64,000 nucleotides of DNA, taken from CAVURS01 sp963795385. Its GTDB lineage: Bacteria; Actinomycetota; Actinomycetes; Actinomycetales; CAVURS01. The position numbers were made by a program, and so were the translations under genes. This document shows, piece after piece, positions 1 to 7,493 of the stretch; within the stretch, counting starts at the first letter, position 1; every line of letters starts with the position of its first letter. The stretch is taken from positions 1 through 64,000 of the forward strand of contig CAWCHK010000010.1 of assembly GCA_963795385.1 (NCBI GenBank). The letters are read 5' to 3'. The notes beneath the pieces were generated by a model. It saw nothing but the letters and a program-made list of their open reading frames with translations, made no database searches and had not been told where the DNA came from.

Positions 1-226
1 CCGGGCCGAGCGCCCGACCCGCGGCCGCCGGCCGGCCGCCGACGGCGCACCGACCACGGGCCCGGCGGACGCCGCACCGGCTGCGGCCGTCGAGACCGCT
101 CCCGCCTCCCCGGCGACCGAGACCGTGACCGAGGCCACGGCCGCACCGGCGGAGGCCACGAGCACTGCGCCCAGCACGCCCAGCACTGCCGGCGCGACCA
201 CCGAGACCAGCGGAACGGAGGCCTGA
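1..226 (+). CDS. rpsC: 30S ribosomal protein S3, C-terminal end (partial)
   Basis: Only the last 74 codons are present, running from the window edge to a TGA one base before rplP. The visible part is a low-complexity tail rich in Ala, Pro, Thr, Arg and Glu, ending in STAGATTETSGTEA. Actinobacterial S3 proteins commonly carry such a disordered extension after the KH and C-terminal domains. The identification rests mainly on position, because rpsC directly precedes rplP in the S10 operon. The structured S3 core lies outside the window, so its function cannot be checked here. Confidence 0.8.
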   Translation, partial: RAERPTRGRRPAADGAPTTGPADAAPAAAVETAPASPATETVTEATAAPAEATSTAPSTPSTAGATTETSGTEA

Positions 227-227
227 C

Positions 228-647
228 ATGTTGATCCCTCGTCGGGTCAAGCACCGCAAGCAGCACCACCCGGGACGTTCGGGCGCTGCCACCGGTGGCA
301 CCCGGATCGCGTTCGGCGACTACGGCATCCAGGCCATCGAGCCGGCGTACGTCACGAACCGTCAGATCGAGTCCGCGCGTATCGCGATGACCCGGTACAT
401 CAAGCGTGGCGGCAAGGTCTGGGTCAACATCTACCCGGACCGCCCGATCACGAAGAAGCCGGCCGAGACCCGGATGGGTTCCGGCAAGGGCTCGCCCGAG
501 TGGTGGATCGCCAACGTCAAGCCCGGCCGGGTCATGTTCGAGCTGGCCGGCGTCCCGGAGCCGGTCGCTCGCGAGGCGCTGCGCCTGGCGATGCACAAGC
601 TCCCGATGAAATGCCGCTTCGTGCAGCGTGAGGGTGGTGACTCCTGA
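228..647 (+). CDS. rplP: 50S ribosomal protein L16
   Basis: This 139-residue protein is full length for L16. It starts with the conserved MLIPRRVKHRKQHHPGRSG and contains the GTRIAFGDYGIQA and GKGSPEWWIANVKPGR segments. L16 sits in the large-subunit central protuberance near the peptidyl-transferase centre and the A-site tRNA elbow. The gene begins one base after the rpsC stop and its TGA overlaps the ATG of rpmC, so it is translationally coupled on both sides within the S10 operon. Confidence 0.99.
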   Translation: MLIPRRVKHRKQHHPGRSGAATGGTRIAFGDYGIQAIEPAYVTNRQIESARIAMTRYIKRGGKVWVNIYPDRPITKKPAETRMGSGKGSPEWWIANVKPGRVMFELAGVPEPVAREALRLAMHKLPMKCRFVQREGGDS

Positions 648-895
648 TGGCGATCGGATCCCAGGACCTGGCACCGGGCAACCTGCGGGGCTTCGACGAC
701 GAGCGTCTCGTCGAGGAGCTGCGCAAGGCCAAGGAAGAGCTGTTCAACCTGCGGTTCCAGTCGGCCACCGGCCAGCTGGAGAGCCACGGCCGGCTGCGCG
801 CCGTACGCCGTGACATCGCGCGGATCTACACGATCATGCGTGAGCGCGAGCTGGGCATCACCGAAGCACCTGAGGACCAAGAAGGCACAGCATGA
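647..895 (+). CDS. rpmC: 50S ribosomal protein L29
   Basis: The 82-residue product has the L29 helical hairpin, with the family motif ELFNLRFQSATGQLE followed by the basic helix RLRAVRRDIARIYTIMRERE. L29 lies near the polypeptide exit tunnel and contributes to docking of trigger factor and SRP. The start ATG shares one base with the rplP stop, and the end overlaps rpsQ by four bases (ATGA). Short N- and C-terminal extensions are normal for actinobacteria. Confidence 0.98.
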   Translation: MAIGSQDLAPGNLRGFDDERLVEELRKAKEELFNLRFQSATGQLESHGRLRAVRRDIARIYTIMRERELGITEAPEDQEGTA

Positions 896-1191
896 GCGAA
901 CAGACCAACGACAGCGCCACCGCGGCCGACGTCGAGGACAGCCGCAACGACCGCAAGACCCGGTTGGGCCTCGTGGTGAGCGACAAGATGGACAAGACCG
1001 TCGTCGTCGCGGTGGAGGACCGGGTCAAGCACCCGCTGTACGGCAAGGTCCTGCGGCGTACCAGCAAGGTCAAGGCGCACGACGAGGCCAACGCGGCCGG
1101 CGTCGGTGACCGGGTCCTGATCATGGAGACCCGCCCGATGTCCGCCACCAAGCACTGGCGGCTCGTCGAGATCCTCGAAAAAGCCAAGTAA
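892..1191 (+). CDS. rpsQ: 30S ribosomal protein S17
   Basis: The 99-residue S17 has an OB-fold core (RLGLVVSDKMDKTVVVAVED, HPLYGKVLRRTSKVKAHDE) and the terminal motif RPMSATKHWRLVEIL. It binds 16S rRNA helix 11 early in small-subunit assembly. A roughly 20-residue acidic, Thr/Asn-rich N-terminal extension precedes the core, which is longer than in E. coli but usual for high-GC Gram-positives. The start lies in an ATGA overlap with rpmC. This is the last gene of the S10 cluster; rplN follows 13 bases later. Confidence 0.98.
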   Translation: MSEQTNDSATAADVEDSRNDRKTRLGLVVSDKMDKTVVVAVEDRVKHPLYGKVLRRTSKVKAHDEANAAGVGDRVLIMETRPMSATKHWRLVEILEKAK

Positions 1192-1204
1192 CAGGAGTCG
1201 GACA

Positions 1205-1573
1205 GTGATTCAGCAGGAGTCGCGACTGAAGGTCGCCGACAACACCGGTGCCAAGGAGATCTTGTGCATCCGGGTGCTCGGCGGCTCCGGGCGCCGGTAC
1301 GCCGGCATCGGTGACGTCATCGTGGCGACCGTCAAGGACGCCATCCCCGGCGGCAACGTCAAGAAGGGCGACGTCGTCAAGGCGGTCATCGTGCGCACCG
1401 TGAAGGAGCGCCGCCGTCCGGACGGCTCGTACATCCGCTTCGACGAGAACGCCGCCGTGCTGCTGCGTCCCGACGGCGACCCGCGCGGCACGCGCATCTT
1501 CGGCCCGGTCGGCCGCGAGCTGCGCGAGAAGCGCTTCATGAAGATCATCTCGCTCGCGCCGGAGGTGCTGTGA
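1205..1573 (+). CDS. rplN: 50S ribosomal protein L14
   Basis: The product is a standard 122-residue L14 starting from GTG (MIQQESRLKVADNTGAKEIL) and containing the conserved RRPDGSYIRFDENAAVL region. L14 binds 23S rRNA and forms an intersubunit bridge with 16S helix 14. An AGGAG Shine-Dalgarno sequence sits just upstream of the GTG. It opens the spc-type cluster, and its TGA overlaps the rplX start by one base, so the two are coupled. Confidence 0.98.
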   Translation: MIQQESRLKVADNTGAKEILCIRVLGGSGRRYAGIGDVIVATVKDAIPGGNVKKGDVVKAVIVRTVKERRRPDGSYIRFDENAAVLLRPDGDPRGTRIFGPVGRELREKRFMKIISLAPEVL

Positions 1574-1953
1574 TGGCGAAGGCAACAGTCGCGAAGATGA
1601 AGATCAAGAAGGGTGACACCGTCGAGGTGATCACCGGTGCGTCGCAGAAGAACGGCGGCGACCGCGGCAAGACCGGCAAGGTCATCGCCGTCTACCCCGA
1701 GCGCTCGCGGGTGCTCGTCGAGGGCGTGAACCGGGTCAAGCGGCACACCAAGCTCGGCACCAGCGGCCGCGGCACCAAGACCGGCGGGATCGTGACCCAG
1801 GAGGCCGCGATCCACGTGAGCAACGTGATGCTGGTCGACCCCGACACCAAGAAGCGCACCCGGGTGGGCCTGCGCGAGGACACCGTCACCCGTGACGGCG
1901 TGGAGCGCACGGCCCGGGTGCGGTTCGCCAAGCGTTCCGGCAAGGACATCTGA
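1573..1953 (+). CDS. rplX: 50S ribosomal protein L24
   Basis: This 126-residue protein contains the KOW motif near the N-terminus (KIKKGDTVEVITGASQKNGG, then RGKTGKVIAVYPE). L24 is an assembly-initiator protein that binds the 5' domain of 23S rRNA. The ATG at 1573 is chosen; a GTG at 1570 in the same frame would add one Met and overlap rplN by four bases, but MAKATVAKMKIKK is the expected N-terminus. The stop overlaps the rplE start (TGATG). Confidence 0.97.
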   Translation: MAKATVAKMKIKKGDTVEVITGASQKNGGDRGKTGKVIAVYPERSRVLVEGVNRVKRHTKLGTSGRGTKTGGIVTQEAAIHVSNVMLVDPDTKKRTRVGLREDTVTRDGVERTARVRFAKRSGKDI

Positions 1954-2564
1954 TGAGCACAGACACCACAGACACCACAGACACCACGGACAGCACAGCG
2001 ACCGAGCGGGCCGCTCGCGACCTGCCCCGCCTGAAGCTGCGCTACCGCGAGGAGATCGCACCGGCGCTGCGCGAGGAGTTCGCGTTCGGCAACGTCATGC
2101 AGATCCCGACGGTCACCAAGGTGATCGTCAACATGGGTGTCGGCGAGGCGGCCCGCGACTCCAAGCTGATCGACGGCGCGATCCGCGACCTGGCGGCCAT
2201 CACCGGCCAGAAGCCGCAGGTGACCAAGGCCCGCAAGTCGATCGCCCAGTTCAAGCTCCGCGAGGGCATGCCGATCGGCGCGCACACCACGCTGCGCGGC
2301 GACCGGATGTGGGAGTTCCTGGACCGGCTGCTGTCGGTGGCGCTCCCGCGGATCCGCGACTTCCGCGGCCTCTCCCCGCGCCAGTTCGACGGCCGGGGCA
2401 ACTACACGTTCGGTCTCAACGAGCAGTCGATGTTCTACGAGATCGACCAGGACAAGACCGACCGGGTGCGCGGCATGGACATCACCATCGTCACGACCGC
2501 CACCTCCGACGACGAGGGTCGCGCGCTCCTGCGCCGCCTCGGCTTCCCGTTCAAGGAGAACTGA
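1953..2564 (+). CDS. rplE: 50S ribosomal protein L5 with repetitive N-terminus
   Basis: The 203-residue protein is L5: the core from about residue 25 has PRLKLRYREEIAPAL, VTKVIVNMGVGEA, GQKPQVTKARKSIA and RGMDITIVTTA. L5 binds 5S rRNA and contacts the P-site tRNA in the central protuberance. The first 14 residues are a Thr-Asp run (M-S then three TDT units and TDS) encoded by a 9-bp tandem repeat (1959-1994). That segment is not part of the L5 fold and is probably a disordered tail. A downstream start is unlikely because the ATG overlaps the rplX stop. Confidence 0.97.
   Translation: MSTDTTDTTDTTDSTATERAARDLPRLKLRYREEIAPALREEFAFGNVMQIPTVTKVIVNMGVGEAARDSKLIDGAIRDLAAITGQKPQVTKARKSIAQFKLREGMPIGAHTTLRGDRMWEFLDRLLSVALPRIRDFRGLSPRQFDGRGNYTFGLNEQSMFYEIDQDKTDRVRGMDITIVTTATSDDEGRALLRRLGFPFKEN
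1959..1994 (+). repeat. 9-bp tandem repeat inside the rplE start region
   Basis: Three exact copies of ACAGACACC (1959-1967, 1968-1976, 1977-1985) are followed by one diverged copy, ACGGACAGC (1986-1994). They encode TDT-TDT-TDT-TDS at the N-terminus of L5. Because the unit is a multiple of three, copy-number change would not shift the frame. Confidence 0.95.
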
Positions 2565-2566
2565 CC

Positions 2567-2752
2567 GTGGCGAAGACTGCGCTGGTCAACAAGGCAAACG
2601 CGAAGCCGAAGTTCGCTGTCCGCGGGTACTCCCGCTGCCAGCGGTGCGGGCGGCCTCGCTCGGTCTACCGCAAGTTCGGCCTGTGCCGGATCTGCCTGCG
2701 GGAGATGGCCCACCGCGGCGAGCTCCCCGGCATCACCAAGAGCTCCTGGTAG
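2567..2752 (+). CDS. rpsZ: 30S ribosomal protein S14, type Z (zinc form)
   Basis: This 61-residue protein starts with GTG two bases after the rplE stop. It has the zinc-ribbon form of S14, with Cys24/Cys27 (RCQRCG) and Cys40/Cys43 (LCRICLRE), followed by the conserved GELPGITKSSW end. S14 binds the head of the 30S subunit. Actinobacteria often also encode a zinc-free paralogue under Zur control elsewhere; only the zinc-dependent copy is present here. Confidence 0.98.
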   Translation: MAKTALVNKANAKPKFAVRGYSRCQRCGRPRSVYRKFGLCRICLREMAHRGELPGITKSSW

Positions 2753-2823
2753 CAACCACAACGTCGAAGGTCCGCGGCCATCACGGCCGGCGGAAACCAC
2801 GGCGAGAGAGGGCCTGAAGCCCC

Positions 2824-3219
2824 ATGATGACCGACCCGATCGCAGACATGCTGACCCGTCTGCGCAACGCCAACTCGGCGTACCACGACACCGTGTCGAT
2901 GCCCTTCAGCAAGCTGAAGAGCCACGTCGCGGAGATCCTCCAGGCCGAGGGCTACATCTCGTCCTGGAAGGTCGAGGACGCCGAGGTCGGCAAGACCTTG
3001 ACCCTCGAGCTGAAGTTCGGCCCGAACCGGGAGCGCTCCATCGCGGGCATCCGCCGGGTCTCCAAGCCGGGCCTGCGGGTCTACGCCAAGTCGACCAACC
3101 TGCCCAAGGTCCTCGGCGGCCTGGGCGTCGCGATCATCTCGACGTCCGGTGGCCTGCTGACCGACCGCCAGGCTTCGAAGAAGGGCGTGGGTGGGGAAGT
3201 CCTCGCCTACGTCTGGTGA
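2824..3219 (+). CDS. rpsH: 30S ribosomal protein S8
   Basis: The 131-residue S8 begins MMTDPIADMLTRLRNAN and ends with the conserved SKKGVGGEVLAYVW segment. S8 is a primary 16S rRNA-binding protein that organises the 30S platform, and in E. coli it autoregulates the spc operon. Two adjacent ATG codons occur; 2824 lies 11 bases after a GAGAGAGGG Shine-Dalgarno stretch and is preferred over 2827. A 71-base gap with a GGCC-centred hairpin separates it from rpsZ. Confidence 0.97.
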   Translation: MMTDPIADMLTRLRNANSAYHDTVSMPFSKLKSHVAEILQAEGYISSWKVEDAEVGKTLTLELKFGPNRERSIAGIRRVSKPGLRVYAKSTNLPKVLGGLGVAIISTSGGLLTDRQASKKGVGGEVLAYVW

Positions 3220-3228
3220 GGGGCTGAC

Positions 3229-3768
3229 ATGTCGCGTATCGGTCGTCTCCCCGTTGCCGTCCCCTCGGCCGTCGACGTTGCCATCGAGGGCAGCGCCGTC
3301 ACCGTGAAGGGACCCAAGGGCACCCTGTCGCACACCGTCGCCGCGCCGATCGAGGTCGCCAAGGCCGACGACGGCACGATCGCCGTCACCCGGCCGGACG
3401 ACGAGCGGATGAGCCGCTCGCTGCACGGCCTGACCCGGACGCTGATCAACAACATGGTCATCGGCGTCACCGACGGCTACGAGAAGAAGCTGGAGATCGT
3501 CGGGACCGGCTACCGCGTCCTGGCGAGGGGCTCCGACCTGGAGTTCGCGCTCGGCTTCAGCCACCCGATCGTGATCTCGCCGCCGGAGGGCATCACCTTC
3601 GTCGTCGAGTCGCAGACGCGGTTCAGCGTCCAGGGCATCGACAAGCAGCAGGTCGGCGAGGTCGCCGCCAACATCCGCAAGCTCCGCAAGCCGGACCCGT
3701 ACAAGGGCAAGGGCGTCCGGTACGCCGGCGAGCAGGTCCGCCGCAAGGTCGGAAAGGCTGGGAAGTAA
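3229..3768 (+). CDS. rplF: 50S ribosomal protein L6
   Basis: This 179-residue protein has the two repeated L6 domains and the diagnostic C-terminal sequence KLRKPDPYKGKGVRYAGE, followed by QVRRKVGKAGK. The N-terminus MSRIGRLPVAVPSAVDVAIEG is typical of the family. L6 lies near the factor-binding site and the base of the L7/L12 stalk. The gene follows rpsH by nine bases with a GAGGGG ribosome-binding site that overlaps the rpsH stop. Confidence 0.98.
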   Translation: MSRIGRLPVAVPSAVDVAIEGSAVTVKGPKGTLSHTVAAPIEVAKADDGTIAVTRPDDERMSRSLHGLTRTLINNMVIGVTDGYEKKLEIVGTGYRVLARGSDLEFALGFSHPIVISPPEGITFVVESQTRFSVQGIDKQQVGEVAANIRKLRKPDPYKGKGVRYAGEQVRRKVGKAGK

Positions 3769-3771
3769 GCC

Positions 3772-4146
3772 ATGGCAGTCACGGTCAAGCGCGCCAAGGG
3801 CAGCGTCGCCGCACGCGGGCGTCGCCACCTCCGGGTCCGCAAGAAGGTCAACGGGACGCCGAGCCGCCCGCGGCTCGTCGTCAGCCGGTCGGCCCGCCAC
3901 GTCTACGTCCAGGTGGTCGACGACCTGGCCGGCCGGACGCTGGCCTCGGCCTCGACGATGGAGTCCGATCTGCGCTCCCTGGGCGGCGACAAGACCGCCA
4001 AGGCCAAGAAGGTCGGCGAGCTGGTGGCCGAGCGGGCCAAGGCGGCCGGTGTCGACGCCGTGGTCTTCGACCGGGGCGGCAACCGCTACCACGGCCGGGT
4101 CGCCGCGATCGCCGACGGCGCCCGCGAGGGGGGCCTGTCCCTGTGA
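3772..4146 (+). CDS. rplR: 50S ribosomal protein L18
   Basis: The 124-residue L18 contains RGRRHLRVRKKVNGTPSRPRL, the VSRSARHVYVQVVDD strand pair and the C-terminal FDRGGNRYHGRVAAIADGAREGGL motif. L18 binds 5S rRNA together with L5 and L25 and mediates its attachment to 23S rRNA. It begins three bases after rplF. A 67-base gap containing no other gene separates it from rpsE. Confidence 0.98.
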   Translation: MAVTVKRAKGSVAARGRRHLRVRKKVNGTPSRPRLVVSRSARHVYVQVVDDLAGRTLASASTMESDLRSLGGDKTAKAKKVGELVAERAKAAGVDAVVFDRGGNRYHGRVAAIADGAREGGLSL

Positions 4147-4213
4147 CGTGCCGCCCGGACACGCGTCGTACCAACGCTTTTGCTGATGCTGTTGAAGAGA
4201 TGAGGAACGTCTG

Positions 4214-4834
4214 ATGCCAGGTCCCCAGCGTAGGGGTGGCACGGCCGGAGGTAGTGGCGGAGAGCGCCGCGGCGGCGGTCGTGACCGTGACAACCGGCGC
4301 GACGGTGGCGCGGAGAAGACCGCGTACATCGAGCGCGTCGTCACCATCAACCGAGTCGCCAAGGTCGTCAAGGGTGGCCGCCGGTTCAGCTTCACCGCAC
4401 TGGTGGTCGTCGGCGACGGCGACGGCACAGTGGGCGTCGGCTACGGCAAGGCCAAGGAGGTGCCGGCGGCGATCGCCAAGGGCGTCGAGGAAGCCAAGAA
4501 GGCCTTCTTCAAGGTCCCCCGCATCCAGGGCACGATCCCGCACCCGATCCAGGGTGAGGCCGCGGCCGGCGTCGTCCTGCTGCGGCCGGCCGCGCCCGGT
4601 ACCGGTGTCATCGCCGGTGGCCCCGTCCGCGCCGTCCTGGAGTGCGCCGGTGTCCACGACGTCCTGAGCAAGTCGCTCGGCTCGGACAACGCGATCAACA
4701 TCGTGCACGCGACGGTCGCCGCACTGCGGGGCCTCGAGCGCCCCGAGGCCGTGGCCGCCCGTCGCGGTCTGCCCCTCGAGCACGTCGCCCCCGCCGCGCT
4801 GCTGCGCGCCCGGGCGGCCGGTCTGGGGGCGTGA
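4214..4834 (+). CDS. rpsE: 30S ribosomal protein S5
   Basis: The 206-residue S5 has a Gly/Arg-rich N-terminal tail of about 35 residues, then the double-stranded-RNA-binding-like domain (YIERVVTINRVAKVVKGGRR, FTALVVVGDGDGTVGVGYGKA) and the C-terminal domain (GVVLLRPAAPGTGVIAGG). S5 acts in decoding accuracy and mRNA unwinding at the entry channel. The long Gly/Arg tail is common in high-GC Gram-positives. The TGA overlaps the rpmD ATG by one base. Confidence 0.98.
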   Translation: MPGPQRRGGTAGGSGGERRGGGRDRDNRRDGGAEKTAYIERVVTINRVAKVVKGGRRFSFTALVVVGDGDGTVGVGYGKAKEVPAAIAKGVEEAKKAFFKVPRIQGTIPHPIQGEAAAGVVLLRPAAPGTGVIAGGPVRAVLECAGVHDVLSKSLGSDNAINIVHATVAALRGLERPEAVAARRGLPLEHVAPAALLRARAAGLGA

Positions 4835-5016
4835 TGGTCCGCCTGAAGGTCACCCAGAAGAAGTCCGGTATCGGCGGCAAGGACAACCAGCGCCAGACCC
4901 TGCGCAGCCTCGGGCTGAAGCGGATCGGCGACGTGGTCGTCAAGGAGGACCGGCCCGAGATTCGCGGCATGGTCAACACGGTGCGCCACCTGGTCGCCGT
5001 CGAGGAGGTCGACTAG
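4834..5016 (+). CDS. rpmD: 50S ribosomal protein L30
   Basis: This 60-residue protein is full-length bacterial L30, with LKVTQKKSGIGGKDNQRQTL and LGLKRIGDVVVKEDRPEIRG followed by MVNTVRHLVAVEEV. L30 is a small peripheral large-subunit protein near 5S rRNA. The ATG shares its first base with the rpsE stop, and rplO begins two bases after the TAG, so all three genes are tightly coupled. Confidence 0.97.
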   Translation: MVRLKVTQKKSGIGGKDNQRQTLRSLGLKRIGDVVVKEDRPEIRGMVNTVRHLVAVEEVD

Positions 5017-5018
5017 TC

Positions 5019-5513
5019 ATGGCAGCCAAGAGCGCTGACACGTCCGCACCGGCTGCGAAGAGCAGCGGCTCGCTGCTCAAGGTGCACCACCTGCGCCCGG
5101 CCCCGGGGGCCAAGACGGCCAAGACCCGGGTCGGCCGCGGCGAGGGCGGCAAGCGCGGCAAGACCGCCGGCCGCGGCACCAAGGGCACGAAGGCGCGCTA
5201 CCAGGTGCCCGAGTCGTTCGAGGGCGGGCAGATGCCGATGCACATGCGGCTGCCCAAGCTGCGCGGCTTCACCAACCCGTTCCGGGTCCAGTACCAGGTG
5301 GTCAACCTGGACAAGCTCGGCTCCCTGTTCCCCGACGGTGGCTCGGTCACGGTCGAGGATCTGGTGGCGAAGGGCGCCGTCCGCGGCGGGCTGCCGGTTA
5401 AGGTTCTGGGGACGGGCGAGGTGTCCGTCAAGCTCGACGTGACCGTGCACCGGTTCTCCGGCGCCGCCAAGGACAAGATCGCGGCCGCCGGTGGGAGCAC
5501 CACGGAGCTGTAG
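5019..5513 (+). CDS. rplO: 50S ribosomal protein L15
   Basis: The 164-residue L15 has the glycine-rich RNA-binding N-terminal region (KTRVGRGEGGKRGKTAGRGT) and the conserved EGGQMPMHMRLPKLRGF motif, then the globular C-terminal domain. About 20 residues of Ser/Ala-rich sequence precede LLKVHHLRPAPGAK, longer than in E. coli. L15 is a late-assembly 23S rRNA-binding protein. It is followed by an 81-base gap before secY. Confidence 0.98.
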   Translation: MAAKSADTSAPAAKSSGSLLKVHHLRPAPGAKTAKTRVGRGEGGKRGKTAGRGTKGTKARYQVPESFEGGQMPMHMRLPKLRGFTNPFRVQYQVVNLDKLGSLFPDGGSVTVEDLVAKGAVRGGLPVKVLGTGEVSVKLDVTVHRFSGAAKDKIAAAGGSTTEL

Positions 5514-5594
5514 GTCGACCGGCCTTTGGTCGATGCTTGTCGTGGTCCGTCAGTCGTCGGTTCGTCGCTCGGTCGGTAGGTAGAGGGAGGGCTC

Positions 5595-6902
5595 GTGCTC
5601 ACTGCGTTCGCTCGGGCGTTCCGCACGCCGGACCTGCGCAAGAAGCTGCTGTTCACGATCGGCATCATGGCGCTGTTCCGGCTGGGGTCGTTCATCCCGG
5701 TCCCGGGCGTGGACTACACCGCCGTGCAGCAGTGCCTGCCGTCGGCGTCGGCCTCGGGTGTGCTCGGGCTGGTCAACCTGTTCAGCGGTGGCGCGCTGCT
5801 GCAGCTGTCCATCTTCGCGCTCGGGATCATGCCGTACATCACGGCCAGCATCATCGTGCAGCTGCTGACGGTGGTGATCCCGCGGTTCGAGACCCTCAAG
5901 AAGGAGGGCCAGGCGGGCACGGCCAAGCTCACGCAGTACACCCGCTACCTGACCATCGGCCTGGCCGTCCTGCAGTCGGCCACGCTGGTCACCCTGGCCC
6001 GCAACCCGCAGAACCTGTTCGGCGTCCAGTGCGCCAACCCGGTCGTGCCGAACACCGCGATCCCGACCATCCTGATGATGATCCTGACCATGACCGCCGG
6101 CACCGGCGTGATCATGTGGCTCGGCGAGCTCGTCACGGACCGCGGGATCGGCAACGGCATGTCGCTGCTGATCTTCACCCAGATCGCCGCCCGCTTCCCG
6201 ACCTCGCTGTGGTCGATCAAGACCAGCAAGGACAGCTGGGCGATCTTCCTGCTGGTGATCGCGGTCGGCATCGTCGTGATGGCGCTGGTCGTCTTCGTCG
6301 AGCAGTGTCAGCGACGGGTGCCGGTCCAGTACGCGAAGCGGATGATCGGCCGCAAGATGTACGGCGGCACGACGACGTACATCCCGCTGAAGCTCAACAT
6401 GGCCGGCGTCATCCCGGTCATCTTCGCCTCGTCGCTGCTCTACATCCCGGCGCTGCTGACCCAGTTCCAGAGCCAGACCCACCCGCCCGGCTGGGCCAAG
6501 TGGGTCCAGATCAACTTCGTCCGCGGCGACCACCCGGTCTACATGATCAGCTACTTCGCGCTGATCGTGTTCTTCACCTACTTCTACGTCTCGATCACGT
6601 TCAACCCGGACGAGGTCGCGGACAACATGAAGAAGTACGGCGGGTTCATCCCGGGCATCCGGGCCGGGCGGCCGACGGCGGAGTACCTCGACTACATCCT
6701 GACCCGGATCACGTTCCCGGGCTCGATCTACCTCGGGATCATCTCGCTGATCCCGATCATCGCCCTGGTCCTGGTCAATGCGAACCAGAACTTCCCGTTC
6801 GGCGGCACGTCGATCCTGATCATCGTCGGGGTCGGCCTGGAGACCGTGAAGCAGATCGAGTCCCAGCTGCAGCAGCGGCACTACGAAGGCTTCCTGCGCT
6901 GA
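5595..6902 (+). CDS. secY: Preprotein translocase subunit SecY
   Basis: This 435-residue protein is the channel-forming subunit of the SecYEG translocase. It starts from GTG with MLTAFARAFRTPDLRKKLLF and shows ten predicted membrane segments. The family motifs GIMPYITASIIVQLLTVVIP, GELVTDRGIGNGMSLLIF and GGTTTYIPLKLNMAGVIPVI are all present. The GTG is preceded by GGTAGAGGGAGG at good spacing. Linkage to the spc operon and overlap of its TGA with the adk ATG are the normal arrangement. Confidence 0.98.
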   Translation: MLTAFARAFRTPDLRKKLLFTIGIMALFRLGSFIPVPGVDYTAVQQCLPSASASGVLGLVNLFSGGALLQLSIFALGIMPYITASIIVQLLTVVIPRFETLKKEGQAGTAKLTQYTRYLTIGLAVLQSATLVTLARNPQNLFGVQCANPVVPNTAIPTILMMILTMTAGTGVIMWLGELVTDRGIGNGMSLLIFTQIAARFPTSLWSIKTSKDSWAIFLLVIAVGIVVMALVVFVEQCQRRVPVQYAKRMIGRKMYGGTTTYIPLKLNMAGVIPVIFASSLLYIPALLTQFQSQTHPPGWAKWVQINFVRGDHPVYMISYFALIVFFTYFYVSITFNPDEVADNMKKYGGFIPGIRAGRPTAEYLDYILTRITFPGSIYLGIISLIPIIALVLVNANQNFPFGGTSILIIVGVGLETVKQIESQLQQRHYEGFLR

Positions 6903-7489
6903 TGCGCCTGCTCATCCTGGGTCCGCCCGGTGCGGGCAAGGGGACCCAAGCAGCGCGACTGGCCGGGCACTACGGCGTCCCGGCGATCTCGACCGGGGAC
7001 ATCTTCCGCAGCAACATCGCCGACGAGACCCCGCTGGGGGTCAAGGTCAAGGCGATCGTCGACGCGGGCGACTACGTGCCGGACTCGGTCACCAACGACC
7101 TCGTGCGGGACCGGCTGGCCCAGCCGGACTGCGAGCCCGGGTTCCTGCTGGACGGCTACCCGCGGACCAAGGCGCAGGTCGCCGAGCTGGACGACATGCT
7201 CTCGGCCAGGGAGCACGCGCTGGACCACGTGATCGAGCTGGCCGTCGACGACGAGGTGGTCGTGCAGCGGCTTCTCGAGCGGGCGGCGACGCAGGGCCGC
7301 AGCGACGACACCGAGGACGTGATCCGCAACCGGCAGAAGATCTACGCCGACGAGACCGCGCCGCTGATCGACCTCTACGCCGGCCGGGGCCTGCTGGTCC
7401 GGGTCGACGGCCTGGGCCCGGTCGACGAGGTGGCCGACCGGATCGTGCTCGCGCTGGACGCCGCGCACGCCGGCGCCGCTGAGAGCTGA
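6902..7489 (+). CDS. adk: Adenylate kinase (short LID form)
   Basis: The enzyme interconverts ATP, AMP and ADP in the cytoplasm. Its 195 residues include the P-loop GPPGAGKGT (7-15), the AMP-binding ISTGDIFRSNIADETPLG, the FLLDGYPRT motif and a short LID region around RLLERAATQGRSDD. No Cys4 zinc LID is present, unlike Bacillus enzymes, and it is shorter than the roughly 215-residue long form. The start overlaps the secY stop by one base; map follows four bases after its stop. Confidence 0.98.
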   Translation: MRLLILGPPGAGKGTQAARLAGHYGVPAISTGDIFRSNIADETPLGVKVKAIVDAGDYVPDSVTNDLVRDRLAQPDCEPGFLLDGYPRTKAQVAELDDMLSAREHALDHVIELAVDDEVVVQRLLERAATQGRSDDTEDVIRNRQKIYADETAPLIDLYAGRGLLVRVDGLGPVDEVADRIVLALDAAHAGAAES

Positions 7490-7493
7490 CCTG

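Noticed and set aside
5550..6881. A 443-codon minus-strand open frame opposite secY
   Set aside because: Charged, repetitive translation without family features, and secY is certain.
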